This document shows, piece after piece, positions 32,946 through 44,641 of a DNA stretch of 64,000 bases. The notes under the pieces were generated by a model. That model saw only the letters and a list, made by a program, of their open reading frames with translations, did no database searches and was not told where the DNA came from. Both the position numbers and the translations under genes were made by a program. How positions within the stretch are numbered: the first letter of the stretch is position 1; every line of letters starts with the position of its first letter. Location: contig JAOANR010000008.1 of assembly GCA_030278955.1 (NCBI GenBank), forward strand, positions 44,872,055-44,936,054, written 5' to 3'. Source of the DNA: Hygrophila difformis. Lineage: Eukaryota > Streptophyta > Magnoliopsida > Lamiales > Acanthaceae.

Positions 32946-32972
32946 AAACTACTCAGGTTTACTGAGTAGTTT
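32946..32972. repeat. Perfect 11-bp hairpin near the Athila 3' end
   Basis: AAACTACTCAG, a five-base loop GTTTA, then CTGAGTAGTTT: an exact 11-base inverted repeat in an otherwise decayed region. It lies between GGATGGGGA and the polypurine-like AAGGGTGGGGACC, just after the integrase tail. Confidence 0.85.
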
Positions 32973-33070
32973 TTACCCAATTTAAGGGTGGGGACCCATC
33001 AAACATCATTGTCCACGGATGCAGGTATACTATTCCAGCTTGATCCACTATTTTTGGCCGAGCCTCCTCT

Positions 33071-34699
33071 TCAATACTCTCTGATGCTGAAGACATTGGA
33101 TGGTCGGCCAGAAACGTCGGCTACGATTTGTCCCTTCATAGCTTTTAGTGGCTGATACTTTAAATCATACGCATTTAACCTCATGGCCCATTTAGCCATT
33201 CTTCGGCTGCTGATTGGAACATTCATCATAATCTTAACTATATCAACCGAAGCCACTAGCACTACTTGCCTTGGCTGAATGTAATATTCCAGCTTTTGGC
33301 ATGCATGATAAAGACTCAAACATAACTTGTGAATCGGCGAATAACTAAGCTCTGCATCTTTAAGAATCCGGCTCAGGTAGTAAATCGCCCGATACCTTCC
33401 TTTTTCATCTTCTTAAGCCAATAATGCTCATATGGACTCTTCGGCCGCAGCTATGTATAGTTTTAATGGACAGCCGAGGACAGGGGGACCAACACGGACG
33501 GACTGATTAGAGCTTGTTTTAATTGTTCAAAAGCTCTTTGTTGGTCATCTCCCCACTTGAATTCGTCTTCCTTCTTTAATCTTAGCAAATCGGTTAATGG
33601 TTTTCCCTTCCCGACCGCATTAGCCAAGAATCTTCTTAGAAAACCGATTTGTCCTAGAATTTCTGTAGACTCTTCCTATCATGAGGAGGTCTAGCTTCCT
33701 GAATAGCCTTGGTCTTATTTGCATCGACTTCTATACCTTTGTTATGCACCAAGAACCCCAGGAAATTTCCTGCTTGTACTCCAAAAGCACACTTAGCTGG
33801 GTTCATCTTAACTCCGTGTAACCTCATCCTTGCAAACACTCTTCTTAAATCGGCCAAATGGCTCTCCATGTCTTTGGATCGGACCATAACATCATCAATA
33901 TAGACTCTACACAATCTCCTATTAGGTCATGAAAGACATAATTCATGGCCCTTTGATATGTAGCCCCTGCATTCTTCAAGCCGAATGGTATTACCACCCA
34001 TTCATAGATCCCAATAGCTCCGGGGCATCTGAATGCAATTTATGTATATCTTCTTCGGCCATAAAGATTTGATTATATCCAGAATAACCATCCATAAAAG
34101 ATAACATTCCTTGCTTTGCGGTTGATTCGAATCAATTAACAAATCAACAATAGGCATCATATATTCGTCTTTGGGAGTGGCTATATTGAGATTTCTAAAA
34201 TCAATACAAACTCTTAATTTCCCATTCTTTTTTATTACAGGTACAATATTTGATAACCACTCTACATACTGAGCTGGCCTAACAAATCCGGCCGCTAACA
34301 ATTTCTCTATTTCTTCCTTGATTTTTGGAACAATTTTGGGTGCTGCCTCCTGGCCGGCTGTTTATGCGGCCTAAATCCTTCCTTGATAGGCAGCCTGTGC
34401 TCCACAATTGATCTTTCTAATCCAGGCATTTCTGTATAATCCCATGCAAAACAATCTTTGAACTCAATTAGTACTTCTCTGAATCGGCTGATCATGTGTT
34501 GATCTAGATTTGCACTAATTGGAATCTCCCCTGGATGCTCGTCTGTGCTAACATTGACCATCTTTAGAGGATCTTGTGCTCTAAAATCCGGTGTCCGCTT
34601 CTGGATAGCGTCCATGAGTTCACTCCATCTTGCCTTCTCATTCGTAGACTCGAGTTCGGCCGATTCGAACTCGATTGTCTCCTTGGTGCTTTCGTTCAT
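33071..34699 (-). pseudogene. Tat-like reverse transcriptase and RNase H remnants
   Basis: 34699-34307 is the region before the palm domain (FKDCFAWDYTEMPGL, VEHRLPIKEGFRP). 34301-34002 holds GFVRPAQYVEWLSNIVPV and LRVCIDFRNLNIATPKDEY. The palm continues after a frame break in 33914-33654 with the catalytic YIDDVMVRS and FLGFLVHNKGIEVD. A gap of damaged sequence (33653-33320) leads to RNase H remnants in 33319-33071 (KWAMRLNAYDLKYQPLKAMK, VADVSG). Several frameshifts; inactive. Confidence 0.82.
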
Positions 34700-34763
34700 T
34701 ATTTACCTTCTTCTAAGTCTGGCCGTAAATCGGCCTGATATCTAACTTCAAATCCCAACTCTG

Positions 34764-35240
34764 TCAGTCGCATTCGACAACCTCTGGGTATCGATCCCCT
34801 ACCACCGCGAGAAACGGTTGTATGGGCTCCTCGTATAGTACCGCATCGATTCGTCCGGCTGAGCTGACAGGAAATGGAGGTTGATCACCATCTACTTCTT
34901 CCAAAGTGCCATCATACTTCCAGAACCATATCTTCTGATGAAGCGTTGATGGCAAACACCTAGCTGTATGTATCCAGCATCGGCCTAATAAGGCCGCATA
35001 CGGGACCTTCGGAATTGAAATCATTCCGACTGTAACATCCACTAGAATACATCCTTCGGCCGCAGTCTGTGCTCCCACAAAGCTTAACACTTTCATTCTT
35101 ATGGGCAACAAGTCTTCCTTAGATCGGTCGATCTTAGCCAGAGTAGACAATGTCATGATGTTAACAGTTGCTCCACCATCAACAAACATTCTCCTCAATG
35201 GCCTCCCGTTTACCCAGCCTTTAACATAAAGATGCCTCAC
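34764..35240 (-). pseudogene. Tat-like aspartic protease region
   Basis: A 158-codon minus-strand frame beginning MRHLYVKGWVNGRPLRRM. The protease motif is FVDGGATVNIMTLSTL near residue 20, where D-G-G-A replaces the usual D-S/T-G. A later motif PYAALLGRCWIHTARCLPST matches the Tat-type second half (LLGR-WIH). It lies between the gag frames and the reverse transcriptase in the expected order. The glycine in place of serine/threonine in the catalytic triad is also common in related elements, so it is not proof of death on its own. Confidence 0.75.
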
Positions 35241-35243
35241 ATG

Positions 35244-36620
35244 CTAAGACATCTTTGTAGTTGGAGGTAAGATGGTACTTGGCTGAGCATCTGGGACAAA
35301 GGCCTTATATCCTTCTTCAATGATCTTCTCACCTTCGGCCTCTGGCTGAAGCGCTTCCAACTTAGCGAAACAGAAGTCCACTACGGGCTCTTCTTCGCCG
35401 AAATACTCGCCTTCTTTCTGACAAAATACCACAGCTGGTTCGGTATCAGACCAATATTCTTCATTGCTCGCTGTGGTCGTGCCTACCATGTTAGCACTAG
35501 ACCCAAAGTTGAACTTGAATTGTCCAATTGAAAAAGTCTCATTATTTGGGACAATAGACGTCTTAGGCTTCCATTCCCTCATTCGAACTGGTCTAGGCTT
35601 CCATTCCTCTTCAATCTTTTCTGCATCATTGTCGGCCTGAAGCTCCTTTTGTTTTGGCCAAAATTCAGTTTTATTTTTAGCCGATTTTCATCATTTTTCG
35701 GCTCATAAGTTCTTTCTTTCCTGTATTCGGCTGACTTAAGACGAGCCGAAAACACTTTATCTAAAATCCTTCCCTCAAACGAAGAGCAGTCTTTTGGGAA
35801 ATCTTCTTCCATATGCATCATCTCGTACTCTTCCTCATATGCCATGGCTGCTTTCAACCGCTGCATTCTTCTTTTGAAAGTACGATATGATCCCTTCCCC
35901 TTTGGGACAATCTCATCACTTGCCCTCCAAGCCGAAGCTTCAAATTGGCTATGACCGAAGTGCCTCCGATTTGGAGAGTTTTGCACCCATTGACCAACCT
36001 GAGTATTAGTTGGTGGTCTTCTAAATTTCTTCATCACCGGAGATACAGCTTCTTCGGGGACTGTAATCTGTATTACAGTCTTTCCATTCCTTTTGTCGGC
36101 AGTTAACTTCATCTCCGAGTCCCAACCACTAGTGATTATCTTTAAAGTCGGCTTCTCCTTTTCTTCTTTCAATTCCGGCTTCTTTCCTCATTCAGATTGT
36201 TTGATCCATTCTCTGGCCTCAAAATCGCCTAGCCGATAAAAAATATCTGACACCTTCTCTTTCCCCTTCTGAGGTGAACCCAATCGTTTCCATACTCCTG
36301 ACTTCTTCTGATCTGACGGCTGCTTTCCCAGCCGATCGTGTACAGATCTGTTGTCGGTTGATGGCTGATCCCCTAGCCGATCATGAACAGACTTCTTTTG
36401 ATCAGGGTGTACCATCACCATATTGGCAACTGGAAACAGAATTCTTATCAATTGCCATTAATCTATCCGGGAATTTCAGCTTCCCATCATCAACATGCTT
36501 CTGGACCATTTTTCTGAAATGACCACACACCGCCGTTGTATGAGTGGCAGATGCATGAAATCTACACCAACCAACTTCCATCTGTTCCTTTGTCGGCTGC
36601 GGGTCCGAGATTATAGTAAT
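35244..36620 (-). pseudogene. Tat-like Gag remnants (several frames)
   Basis: Three minus-strand frames (36451-36188, 36172-35579, 35582-35244), rich in Lys, Arg and Glu, follow a segment near 36620-36480 that reads WCRFHASATHTTAVCGHFRK, a zinc-finger-like Tat Gag motif. The frame 36451-36188 has a short internal repeat of VHDRLG. The frames represent the C-terminal part of Gag. The N-terminal capsid part was not seen, probably lost between 36620 and the promoter. Confidence 0.6.
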
Positions 36621-36704
36621 GCGCCCAAACTTGACCGATTTTCACTAGATTATGGGTCCGAGATTATAGTAATGCGCCCAAACTTGACCGATTTTCACTA
36701 GATT
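36601..36704. repeat. Exact 53-base tandem duplication
   Basis: Two copies of a 53-base unit starting GGGTCCGAGATTATAG at 36601 and 36654 run to about 36704 with no visible difference, so the duplication is recent or a copy artefact. It sits at the gag/leader border of the Tat-like relic. Confidence 0.85.
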
Positions 36705-37184
36705 GCAATGGCGAAGTTGAATACAATGGAAAATCTACCAGTTGTTAAGAAACAACGGCTGATTTGGAGAAATAACCGCTAACAACTAAGCTAGAATCTG
36801 GGAAAGCTTGTAAAGGAAAGCTGTAAAGAAAACAATAAAAGATACAAAGAATTGAACTTGCATAAAGGAAATTTTGAGGTGGATTGGTCTCTCTTGATTC
36901 TGAGCTTGGCATCCCCTATTTATAGCCGGAGCTTGGTAACCGCTCCCCGGCTGCCTTCATGAGCCGATTCTGGGTCTCCCCTTTCGGCTGTTCCTGGCCG
37001 ATCGTTTCGGCCCGTAGACTTTTACTCCTCCGGGCACTTCTCTTTTCTTGCTTACCCATCCTCTGCTGGACTTTTTTTGACCAATTGCTCGGCCTAATTC
37101 TTATCTCTCGGCCCAATATCTTGATGGCCACAACAGTTACTCAATGAACAGTCTCAAAATCCCATATGTGTCAATAAATAAGAA

Positions 37185-37263
37185 ACGGATGAAGTACTAA
37201 CTATCCCCATATAAAATATCGTGCCAAAAATTTTAGGACACTATTTGTGGGACCGAGGGAGTA
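37185..37263. mobile_element. Stowaway-like MITE termini (two, incomplete)
   Basis: Two right-end-like sequences in the same orientation: AAACGGATGAAGTA near 37191-37204 and GGGACCGAGGGAGTA near 37249-37263. Both resemble the Stowaway terminus ending in GGAGGGAG followed by TA. No matching left end (CTCCCTCCG) was found, so these are truncated or nested copies immediately upstream of the host gene. Confidence 0.45.
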
Positions 37264-37580
37264 AAAGGAACAACAAATTTCTTTTTACCCTAGTTTCCAA
37301 ACAATCACATTATAAATGCACAAATCATTAGGGAGAGAGAGAGAGACGATTTCTGATATATTTTTTTTCTAAAAAAAAAGAAAAACGCACGAATCTTGTG
37401 CAATCCCTCATTCTTCACGCACTCCGATACCTGTCTGCCGTGCTCTAATTCGTCGCTGGGGAGATCTCCCTTGTTCTAGGTCACCGGATTTTGATTCCTA
37501 TTCTATGAAAAAGATAATTTAGTAAGGGCATAATGCTTTTGACGAGACGTGATTTCAATTAGTTTCGTATAGGGCATAAA
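37264..37580 (+). promoter_or_regulatory. Probable promoter and 5' UTR of the KMS1-like gene
   Basis: It contains a GA microsatellite (GGGAGAGAGAGAGAGA near 37330), T- and A-runs and a CT-rich stretch before the ATG at 37581. No clear TATA box was seen, which fits a constitutively expressed gene. The GA tract is a plausible GAGA-type element, by inference only. Confidence 0.4.
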
Positions 37581-40500
37581 ATGAGGTCCAGGAGAAAATC
37601 ACGCTCTTCCAGAAGGATGCGCGGCAGCGCCATGTCGAGCGAAGGCGAGTATTTTTGGTTATGTAGCTTTTCTTGTACAGATCTGTTCGAGGTCCAAGGA
37701 AGGAATGCCTAGTACCGCCTATTTATGTTTTTTGATGTAATTGAATCTCATTTCCGATCGCATATTGGATATGAATGAATACGTTAGACTTTCCTTTACT
37801 TGTTTTTATTGATTTTGATACCGAAGGGAGTGTGTTTTCTGGATACAGTGCCGAACTAATTAGTGTTAGGCTAATTGGTAGTTTCTGCTTGATAATTTAA
37901 TTATTTGTTGTCTTTTCATTTTGTGTTTGTCTGAGCTTTATTTTATAATCAACATGGGCGTTGCTATTGTTCAGATTTTCTATACCCACCCGTATGTTCA
38001 TTCAAAGATTTAGATTTGTGTATTGAGCATAAAGGCAGCTTTTATTAATGTTTCTCGTATAGCTATTCTTATGTTAAACCTTTGTTTGAGGAGGCCGAAG
38101 TATATAAACTTAGAACCACATTGTGTCTACGGAATAAGGATAAAAGACAACCACTTTTTACATGCTTGGAAATCGTGTATTCCCTTCTTACAGGTTTTGA
38201 TTAATTTGAATTCTAGTTGAATTGTTGGGCTTTCGAAGGTGACCATAGCAACACTGTTGTCCACTCTAATATGACCAAAACGAAGTTGACTTCTTAAGTC
38301 AACAACAATTTTATTTAGCCTGCAAACTATAAATTGTTTTTCTATCATGGATACTTTTTCAAATACTTGTTCTTACTTTTAGCTGACATGATTACTGTAG
38401 TCTTGGAACTGCATACTGGGGTTTGTCTTTTTGTTTGTAAAATGTTATGTCCCATAAAAATTACATTGAGAAAAGTCTCCGGTTTATGGATGAGAGTGTT
38501 GTGTAATTGACTTGAAATATTTGCTCTTAGTGCGATACTGAATTAAGTATTATTGTGTGGCCTAAACTGATTTTTTCTCCATGATATATTAATTCAGAAT
38601 TTCAGTTCAGAAAATCTTTAATTACGTTTTGAAATGATAATTTCTTCTGTTGCAGAACTTCGCTCAAAGCAGCAACAAGATTTAGAAAATTTAACTCTGA
38701 CGTCACAGCCTCTGAAGACTCTAAAGCTTTTTACTTTTGCTGCTGTACAGTATCTCAAACAGTCTATTACGTATGTTTTGTCGCATCTTTGGCTTATGTT
38801 GTTGATTCTCCTAGTTGTGATTGCCGGAATACTGCTTGCTGCAATTGATGGTTCTCATAAGAAGGTAATCAAGACATATTAGTTTTTGTTATTTGTAGTT
38901 GGCAAAAATAAAAGTAAACATTGAAACATTTAGCATGAATTTTCCTTCTGTGAGTGTCCTCATGTTGACTGAAATGAACAAGCTTTATTGGGAAACTTGT
39001 GGTTATTTTGCCACAAATGTTGTTGCTTTCACTAATATAACACCTCTTGATTCGTTGCCTGTCTTAATTTCAAGTGCAGGCTATGGAGGAAATTCTACTT
39101 TACATGCAATTTGGTTTGTGGTGGATAGCTCTTGGTGTCGCATCCTCGATTGGACTTGGTAAGGAAAATCAACTCAATGACAAAGCCAATCGTAGTTTCA
39201 TGATGTTCTGCTTGAAAATTCTAAGAAAATTATTGAGCAATAATAGGCTTGTCATGTGCACATTTTACTTTTACTTTCCAGTTATCTAGTAAATGAACTG
39301 TGAAAAGTGGAGTCTTGCTGCCTCCTAGATAGCCCAACTTTAATCAATCTCTTTGTTTTCATGTTTGAAGTCTTGGTTTATTGAATGATTTCGTTAGTGC
39401 TGGAATTTAACTGAGTGTGTAATGATCTATGATTTTGGACAACCAATTTGATGGATAACATAGCAGAACTAGGAACACCTTTGTCATTGTAATGTCTAGA
39501 ATAAAGTCATGGATGGTGTTCCAAGTCTTCTTCACTTGGCGTTAAGATGAGCTTAGCTTAGTCTTATTTTGCATCAATTGACTTAAAATTTGTACTTTCT
39601 TATTCTGTTACGTGTGCATCAAAATACTTAATCTGTAAACAATCTATGTACATGAATTTGCGAAAAGGTGTTTTCTGCGCTTCATGATGATTATGTGGAT
39701 TTAGGTTGTGTTTGGTAAAACCACTTATCATTTAATCTTAATCCTCACTTAATTTTAGTGGATCAAGTAATTATTTATTAAATTTATTTGATAACTGCAA
39801 CTTCAATTGCTTAATTGATTAAGTGGGTCTGAATATATTATTAAAATGAAGTTAAGAATTAAGTGATTTGTTTTTTACTTATTACTACTAAATCAAAAGT
39901 AACTTCAAAATTTAGTTTGGATTTGGAAAATTTAAAATATAATTTAATTATAAATTTGAATAATTTTTAATTCAACAGTTAATGACTCGACTCATTAACT
40001 TAATCATTTAGATTTTAGATTCAGATCCTATCAGTTTTATCAAATTGACCCTTACACTCTTGTTATATTATTTGAACAGGCTCTGGATTGCACACTTTCG
40101 TTCTCTACCTGGGACCTCATATTGCACTCTTCACTATAAAAGCGGTGCAATGTGGTCGAGTAGATCTAAAAAGTGCTCTATATGATACGATACAGTTGAA
40201 AAGAAGTCCGTCGTGGCTTGATAAGAAGTGTTCAGAATTTGGACCACCATTGTTTGAACCCTCACAGGGTGTAGGCATTCCCCTTAGTATCATATTGCCC
40301 CAGGTCCAGTTAGAAGCGATATTGTGGGGTCTAGGCACTGCACTTGGTGAACTTCCTCCCTATTTTATTTCCAGGGCAGGTACATAGAAAATATCGACAT
40401 TTTGTTTCCCCTTTCTTGAAGTTGATATATCGTGCACTTTTTTTTCTATTTTAGTTCAAATAGTTGAGATATTAAAATAAACCATCTTTGGATGAAAAAG

Positions 40501-41834
40501 TTTCCAAGGAATATAATTCTTGGTTGGGCCTGCTTCATAAAAGGTGTTTTATATGCATTTAAATTTCTTTTGTGTCCCTTTGCTTGTTGGCTTATTTTGT
40601 TAAATGGACTTTCTGTTCTTTAATCCAATACGGAGCATCAAGGCTGTTTTCGTAATCTTACGGTAACCATGTAGTTCAGTGTTGAGATATATTTTATAGG
40701 AAGCTATTTTGCCTGTTTTTAACATCCCAATGGCCTTATGTGGTATGGGCTTTTCTATGCAGCAAGCTTGTCTGGTGGTAAGATGGATGCCATGGAAGAA
40801 TTTGATGTTTCCTCATCAGATGAAAAAGGGTTCATATCTGCTCGGTTAAATCAGATTAAGCGCTGGTTCCTATCCCGGGCCCAATATTTGAATTTCGTAT
40901 CCATTTTACTTCTTGCTTCGGTTAGCTCCTCTACCAACACATGGTTGCTATTTATTAATCCTTGTATGCAAATCTTATCCTTGGCTTATGAAGAGATATC
41001 GGCATTCTTTTTTTGGGAAAAGATGAACAATTTACCTAAAATGTTTTCCTGTTGATAAGTTGTTTTCAGATTTTGTCTGGTTGGACTTCGTTTACTTCTT
41101 CTAGATTCTTATCTTTGATGGGTTATTTTACAGGTCCCTAATCCTCTATTTGACCTTGCGGGAATAATGTGTGGGCAATTTGGAATTCCATTTTGGGAGT
41201 TCTTTCTGGCAACAATGATAGGCAAAGCATTAATCAAAACTCACATACAGGTTTATTACAAGACCAAACTGTCACTTTGTGCTTGAGTTTAACATAATTA
41301 TATATACTTTCCTTTGTGGTCAGTCTTTCCACGAAGTTGTGGCATATATAAATGAGTTAATCTCTAACAAAACATCATTAATCCGCAGACGGTGTTCATT
41401 ATTTGTGTGTGCAATAATCAACTTCTTCACTGGATTGAAAATGAACTCATTTGGGTTTTTGGCTTTATCCCTGGTATCAAATCTATCTTACCCAACCTCA
41501 TCTCAAATCTTCATTCATTAAAAAACAAGTACATGGCTGCCAAACCCACTGCCCCTGCTGAGGTTAAGGTAATTAAGTGTCAAGATTTTTTAATCTTCTC
41601 GCTAATTTAATGTCTTACTTACAGTATATTTTTCATTTTTAGATCAAGAAATGGGACTTTTCTGTGGCATTCATTTGGAATACGGTAGTTTGGATCATGT
41701 TAATGAACTTCTTCATCAAGATTGTGAATGCGACTGCACAACAATACCTAAAGAGACAGCAAGATCAAGAATCTGCTGCATTGAAGAATAAATCATGGAA
41801 GAGATCTGATGACTCTGATAGTTCATCAAGGTGA
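37581..41834 (+). CDS. KMS1: VMP1/TMEM49-family membrane protein, KMS1/KMS2 type (8 coding exons)
   Basis: Exons: 37581-37644, 38656-38864, 39080-39158, 40080-40379, 40763-40920, 41134-41250, 41389-41568, 41643-41834. They give an open frame of 432 residues (415 from the in-frame ATG at 37632; plant KMS1 is about 416). The start follows an in-frame TAG at 37560-37562. A predicted membrane span covers residues 65-84. [16 protein letters not shown] is at 105-120, the conserved [20 protein letters not shown] block at about 190-209 and [20 protein letters not shown] at 272-291, within the SNARE-associated/VTT domain. A further span is at about 377-397. KMS proteins sit in the ER/early secretory pathway and are needed for its organisation; animal VMP1 acts in autophagosome formation and lipid scrambling. 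All later introns are GT-AG; intron 1 reads GC-AG. KMS1 versus KMS2 cannot be told apart here. Confidence 0.93.
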
Positions 41835-41949
41835 ACCTCAAAATATGTCCCTATATAATTTTTATTTTGCCCCTGTGATGGTTAGATTATCTTCTACGTC
41901 GTTATGCAGAAAAAGAAAAAAAAGAATCATTAAGAAAAAAATGGCTTAG
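41835..41949 (+). other. Alternative 3' exon option for the KMS1-like gene
   Basis: The last exon reads through ...TCATCAAG|GTGAACC, where the stop TGA overlaps a possible GT donor at 41831. An acceptor-like TCGTTATGCAG ends at 41909. Splicing there would replace the stop with a lysine/arginine-rich tail ending at TAG 41947-41949. Either product is plausible; sequence alone cannot decide. Confidence 0.4.
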
Positions 41950-42910
41950 AATTGTTGACGGGGAAATGCATATGCAAGTGCCCAATTCAAACTTGTGCAG
42001 AAAGGTTTGAAAAAAATTGGGAGTATGTGATGGAGGGTGGTGTTGCATTTTTGCATTAGTTGGAATATTTTGAGACTTAGTTGACTATATGGAATTTGGA
42101 ATTCAAATTAGTCGACAAATTTTTTGTGCAATACAAGGTTTTGAGTTGCGCTTCTTTGGATTTTTATGCCCTCAGTATCCTTCAAATTCATGAACTTACT
42201 ATTCTTGAATCGTGTATGCATTTAAATCCATTATATGATTGGTAACCGGAGGTCCTAACAGACTTGGTTAAATACTTAAATATATGTTTTATAAATAATT
42301 AACTTTGTATATATAATCTCCTCCATCAAGTGAATTACGTATATTCAGTCTTTACCAACCAAGTTCATATAATTTTATTTTTAAAATACTAGTATTAAAA
42401 TATAGGATGTCTAAACTTGCGACAATTTCATTACATTTTCCCCTCCATTGTACTTGGTCAACTGTACAGTCAGTCAGTGGCGCTTATCACAATGGCACGA
42501 TGTCGCTTTTTTCTATTTGAATTGTAATCGATAGTCATTTTTGGATAATAAATGAGCTATTTAGATGGTGTTTAAATATAATAATACTGTATGTAAATTG
42601 CTCTTAATTTATTAGATTGGCTTCCACGATCTGGATTGTAAGCCAACATAAGTATCAAAATCGGACGAACTGGTTGCCAAAAATAATCTGCATCTGTTGA
42701 AGTCTAAATTTATCCAGTGACAATTCAGTATCTTTCCATATGCTGAATCTGTAATGGAATTGATTTGTACATACAACACGGGTACTATATAGAATGCCCA
42801 AGTTTAGAATATGTTGAATGTGCTTTCTGATACTCTTTTCGTGGTGTTGCACTTTTTGTGGTGTAGAATTTACATGATTCTTTTGCCATAATTGGGTAGT
42901 GCGTTTTATT
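41950..42910. other. 3' flank and intergenic DNA
   Basis: AT-rich sequence after the KMS1-like gene, presumably its 3' UTR followed by intergenic DNA. No ORF, repeat or RNA gene was recognised. Confidence 0.4.
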
Positions 42911-42922
42911 GTGATTTACTAT

Positions 42923-43049
42923 TGAGGATGAAGATTTGGCGAAGTGGTTAGATCCTCAGACTTTCAACCATTAGGTTGGGGATTCGGTTGTAGTATGTGC
43001 TTCCACCACTCATTTCTTAACCTATATAACTTGTTCAGCAAAAGAAATC
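42923..43049 (+). mobile_element. tRNA-derived SINE with 12-base target duplication
   Basis: A 127-base element flanked by exact duplications GTGATTTACTAT at 42911-42922 and 43050-43061. Near its 5' end, 42937-42947 reads TGGCGAAGTGG, an exact match to the Pol III A-box pattern TGGCNNAGTGG. About 30 bases on, GGGGATTCGGTTG is a decayed B-box. The body ends in a short AAAG-rich tail. Long duplications plus an internal A/B-box promoter identify a SINE, moved by LINE enzymes. The decayed B-box suggests it is old or inactive. Confidence 0.8.
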
Positions 43050-43458
43050 GTGATTTACTATCCAAAAATAAACATAAAAAAGCAAAACAACTAAGACTTG
43101 ATCATCCTCACCATGCAGTCGCACAATGACGTTAGGTAACCCGACGTGTGTCAGGACACATAAAAACGCAAATGGAAATGAGGCAGAATCAATCTTAATG
43201 AAATAAATACCCATTGATACAACACAGACATAGGCAACCATTAATGTGGGGGTTATTGAAGCACAAGATGAAGGCGCATAGTCATTAGAGCACCTCCCTT
43301 GATGCTGGGGAGACATCACTACAGTCACCACCAGGAATGTGAGTAATACCTCCTGGTACGGGTAATATGAATGTGTGAATATGGAAGAGTACTGTGTGGT
43401 CTGTAGTGGTTAGTAGCATGTGGTGACACTTTTGGGAACCTATTATCCTACAATGATA

Positions 43459-43624
43459 TTTCCTCCGTTCCTAAAAAAAAGTGATACAGATGGGATTCTC
43501 ACTATTCATTGAGTAACTTTGATCAAATTTTTTAGCACAATTAAATAAGAAAAATGTAGTCAAGTAAGATATTGTTGGATTCGTCTAATAAAGGAATGTG
43601 TGATTTATTTAGGAACAGAGGTAG
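43459..43624. mobile_element. Stowaway-type MITE, TA duplication
   Basis: Inverted termini: left CCTCCGTTCCTAAA and, on the opposite strand, right ACCTCTGTTCCTAAA, with TA on both sides (43457-43458 and 43625-43626). Length is about 166 bases and the centre is AT-rich and noncoding. Termini, size and TA target are those of Stowaway elements, which Mariner transposases mobilise. Confidence 0.82.
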
Positions 43625-44641
43625 TAGAAGGTTTGGGATATAATTTGTTGCAATGCGTCAAGCGAATAAGTGATTGGCTTGGCTGGTGGATGTATTGTCT
43701 GAATATTCCCGCGGTGGCCTTTGCATCATACTATATGTTGGTTGCATTGCATATATAGATTAAATAATCAGTTTAAGGTTTGATATGATATGATCATCTT
43801 CTGGTATCAGATCTCATCCTCATGGTAATATGGTGTGATATTGAGTGCAATGTTAATATGTTTATTGTGTGTTTGGACAAACAATGGGCACTTTTTCCAA
43901 TTACCTATTTTTGCAAATTGTTATATTTTGATTGTCAACGGATAACTACCTTGTTGGAAAAATTGTAATACCCGAGAAATCGACATCGAGAATTTAAATC
44001 AAAAAATCAAAGAATTGGATTTAATTATTAAAACCGAAATAATTCCGAGAGAGTGGAATTGATTATTTTCGGTCGATCGCGACTCGGAATAGGATTACCG
44101 AATTATTCCAACGAATCCGGATAATGTCTATATTTTAATTTTTAATAAAATCAGAATATTAATATTAATATATTATATATATATATATATAAAAAGGCTG
44201 GCACCGCCGCGCCGGAATCGGCAGCAGCCATGGCCACCGCGTTTCGTGCGGTTTGGCCTCCATTTCGAACCAGGGTGCGTCCAATCAATCCATATTCCTA
44301 TATCAGACCTTTAATAATGTTTTGGGACTCATTGGGATGGTTTTTGAGTGGATTAAAACTCCTACAAAGTTGGATAAAGATAGTACATGAACTAAAGTGA
44401 GAATAAATGAACCATGGTTGAACAAAGGAGGATGAACGGGGGTTGGTGGGGTGAAATTTCGAGGGTGACTTCATTAACCCCTTCCCATCTTCCCTATGAT
44501 CTTCAATGTACCCATTGGAATCTCAACCATTCCATTATTGTGGACACTTGAGAGTTGGTGAGAGTTTGAGAGTGGTTCTCCATTGTTCCAGGGAGTTGGC
44601 CGAGTATTAAGCCTTTCAAGTCGACCATCTATAGTTAGGTA

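Larger units (their letters stand above)
27459..32990 (+). mobile_element. Degenerate Athila-lineage Ty3/gypsy interior, no LTRs seen
   Basis: An ordered Gag, protease, reverse transcriptase, RNase H and integrase region on the plus strand, broken by several stops and shifts. The Gag and the FMDDFSVYG reverse-transcriptase motif are typical of the Athila branch. It begins abruptly against the chromovirus relic. It ends with a polypurine-like AAGGGTGGGGACC near 32983, next to minus-strand Tat-like sequence. No LTR, primer site or target duplication was found, so it is a truncated or recombined copy. Confidence 0.8.
33000..37140 (-). mobile_element. Degenerate Tat-like Ty3/gypsy element, minus strand
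   Basis: Read on the minus strand: LTR-like promoter (TATA box GGCTATAAATAGGGG near 36917-36931), gag (about 36620-35244), protease (35240-34764), reverse transcriptase (34699-33654) and part of RNase H (33319-33071), ending at 33.0 kb without integrase. Sequence style (WCRFH gag motif, VDGGATVNIM protease, YIDDVMVRSK reverse transcriptase) fits the Tat/Retand branch. Boundaries are approximate; no target duplication was found. Confidence 0.75.

Noticed and set aside
38127..38348. Minus-strand ORF in intron 1 of the KMS1-like gene
   Set aside because: It lies wholly in the intron, is antisense to the gene and has no similarity to a known protein.
39693..40062. Possible hAT-like MITE in intron 3 of the KMS1-like gene
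   Set aside because: The ends share only a loose GG-T--TTTG-TAAAAC pattern in opposite orientation, and no convincing target duplication was seen.
43035..43331. 98-codon minus-strand ORF after the SINE
   Set aside because: It overlaps the SINE end and target duplication and contains no recognisable domain.
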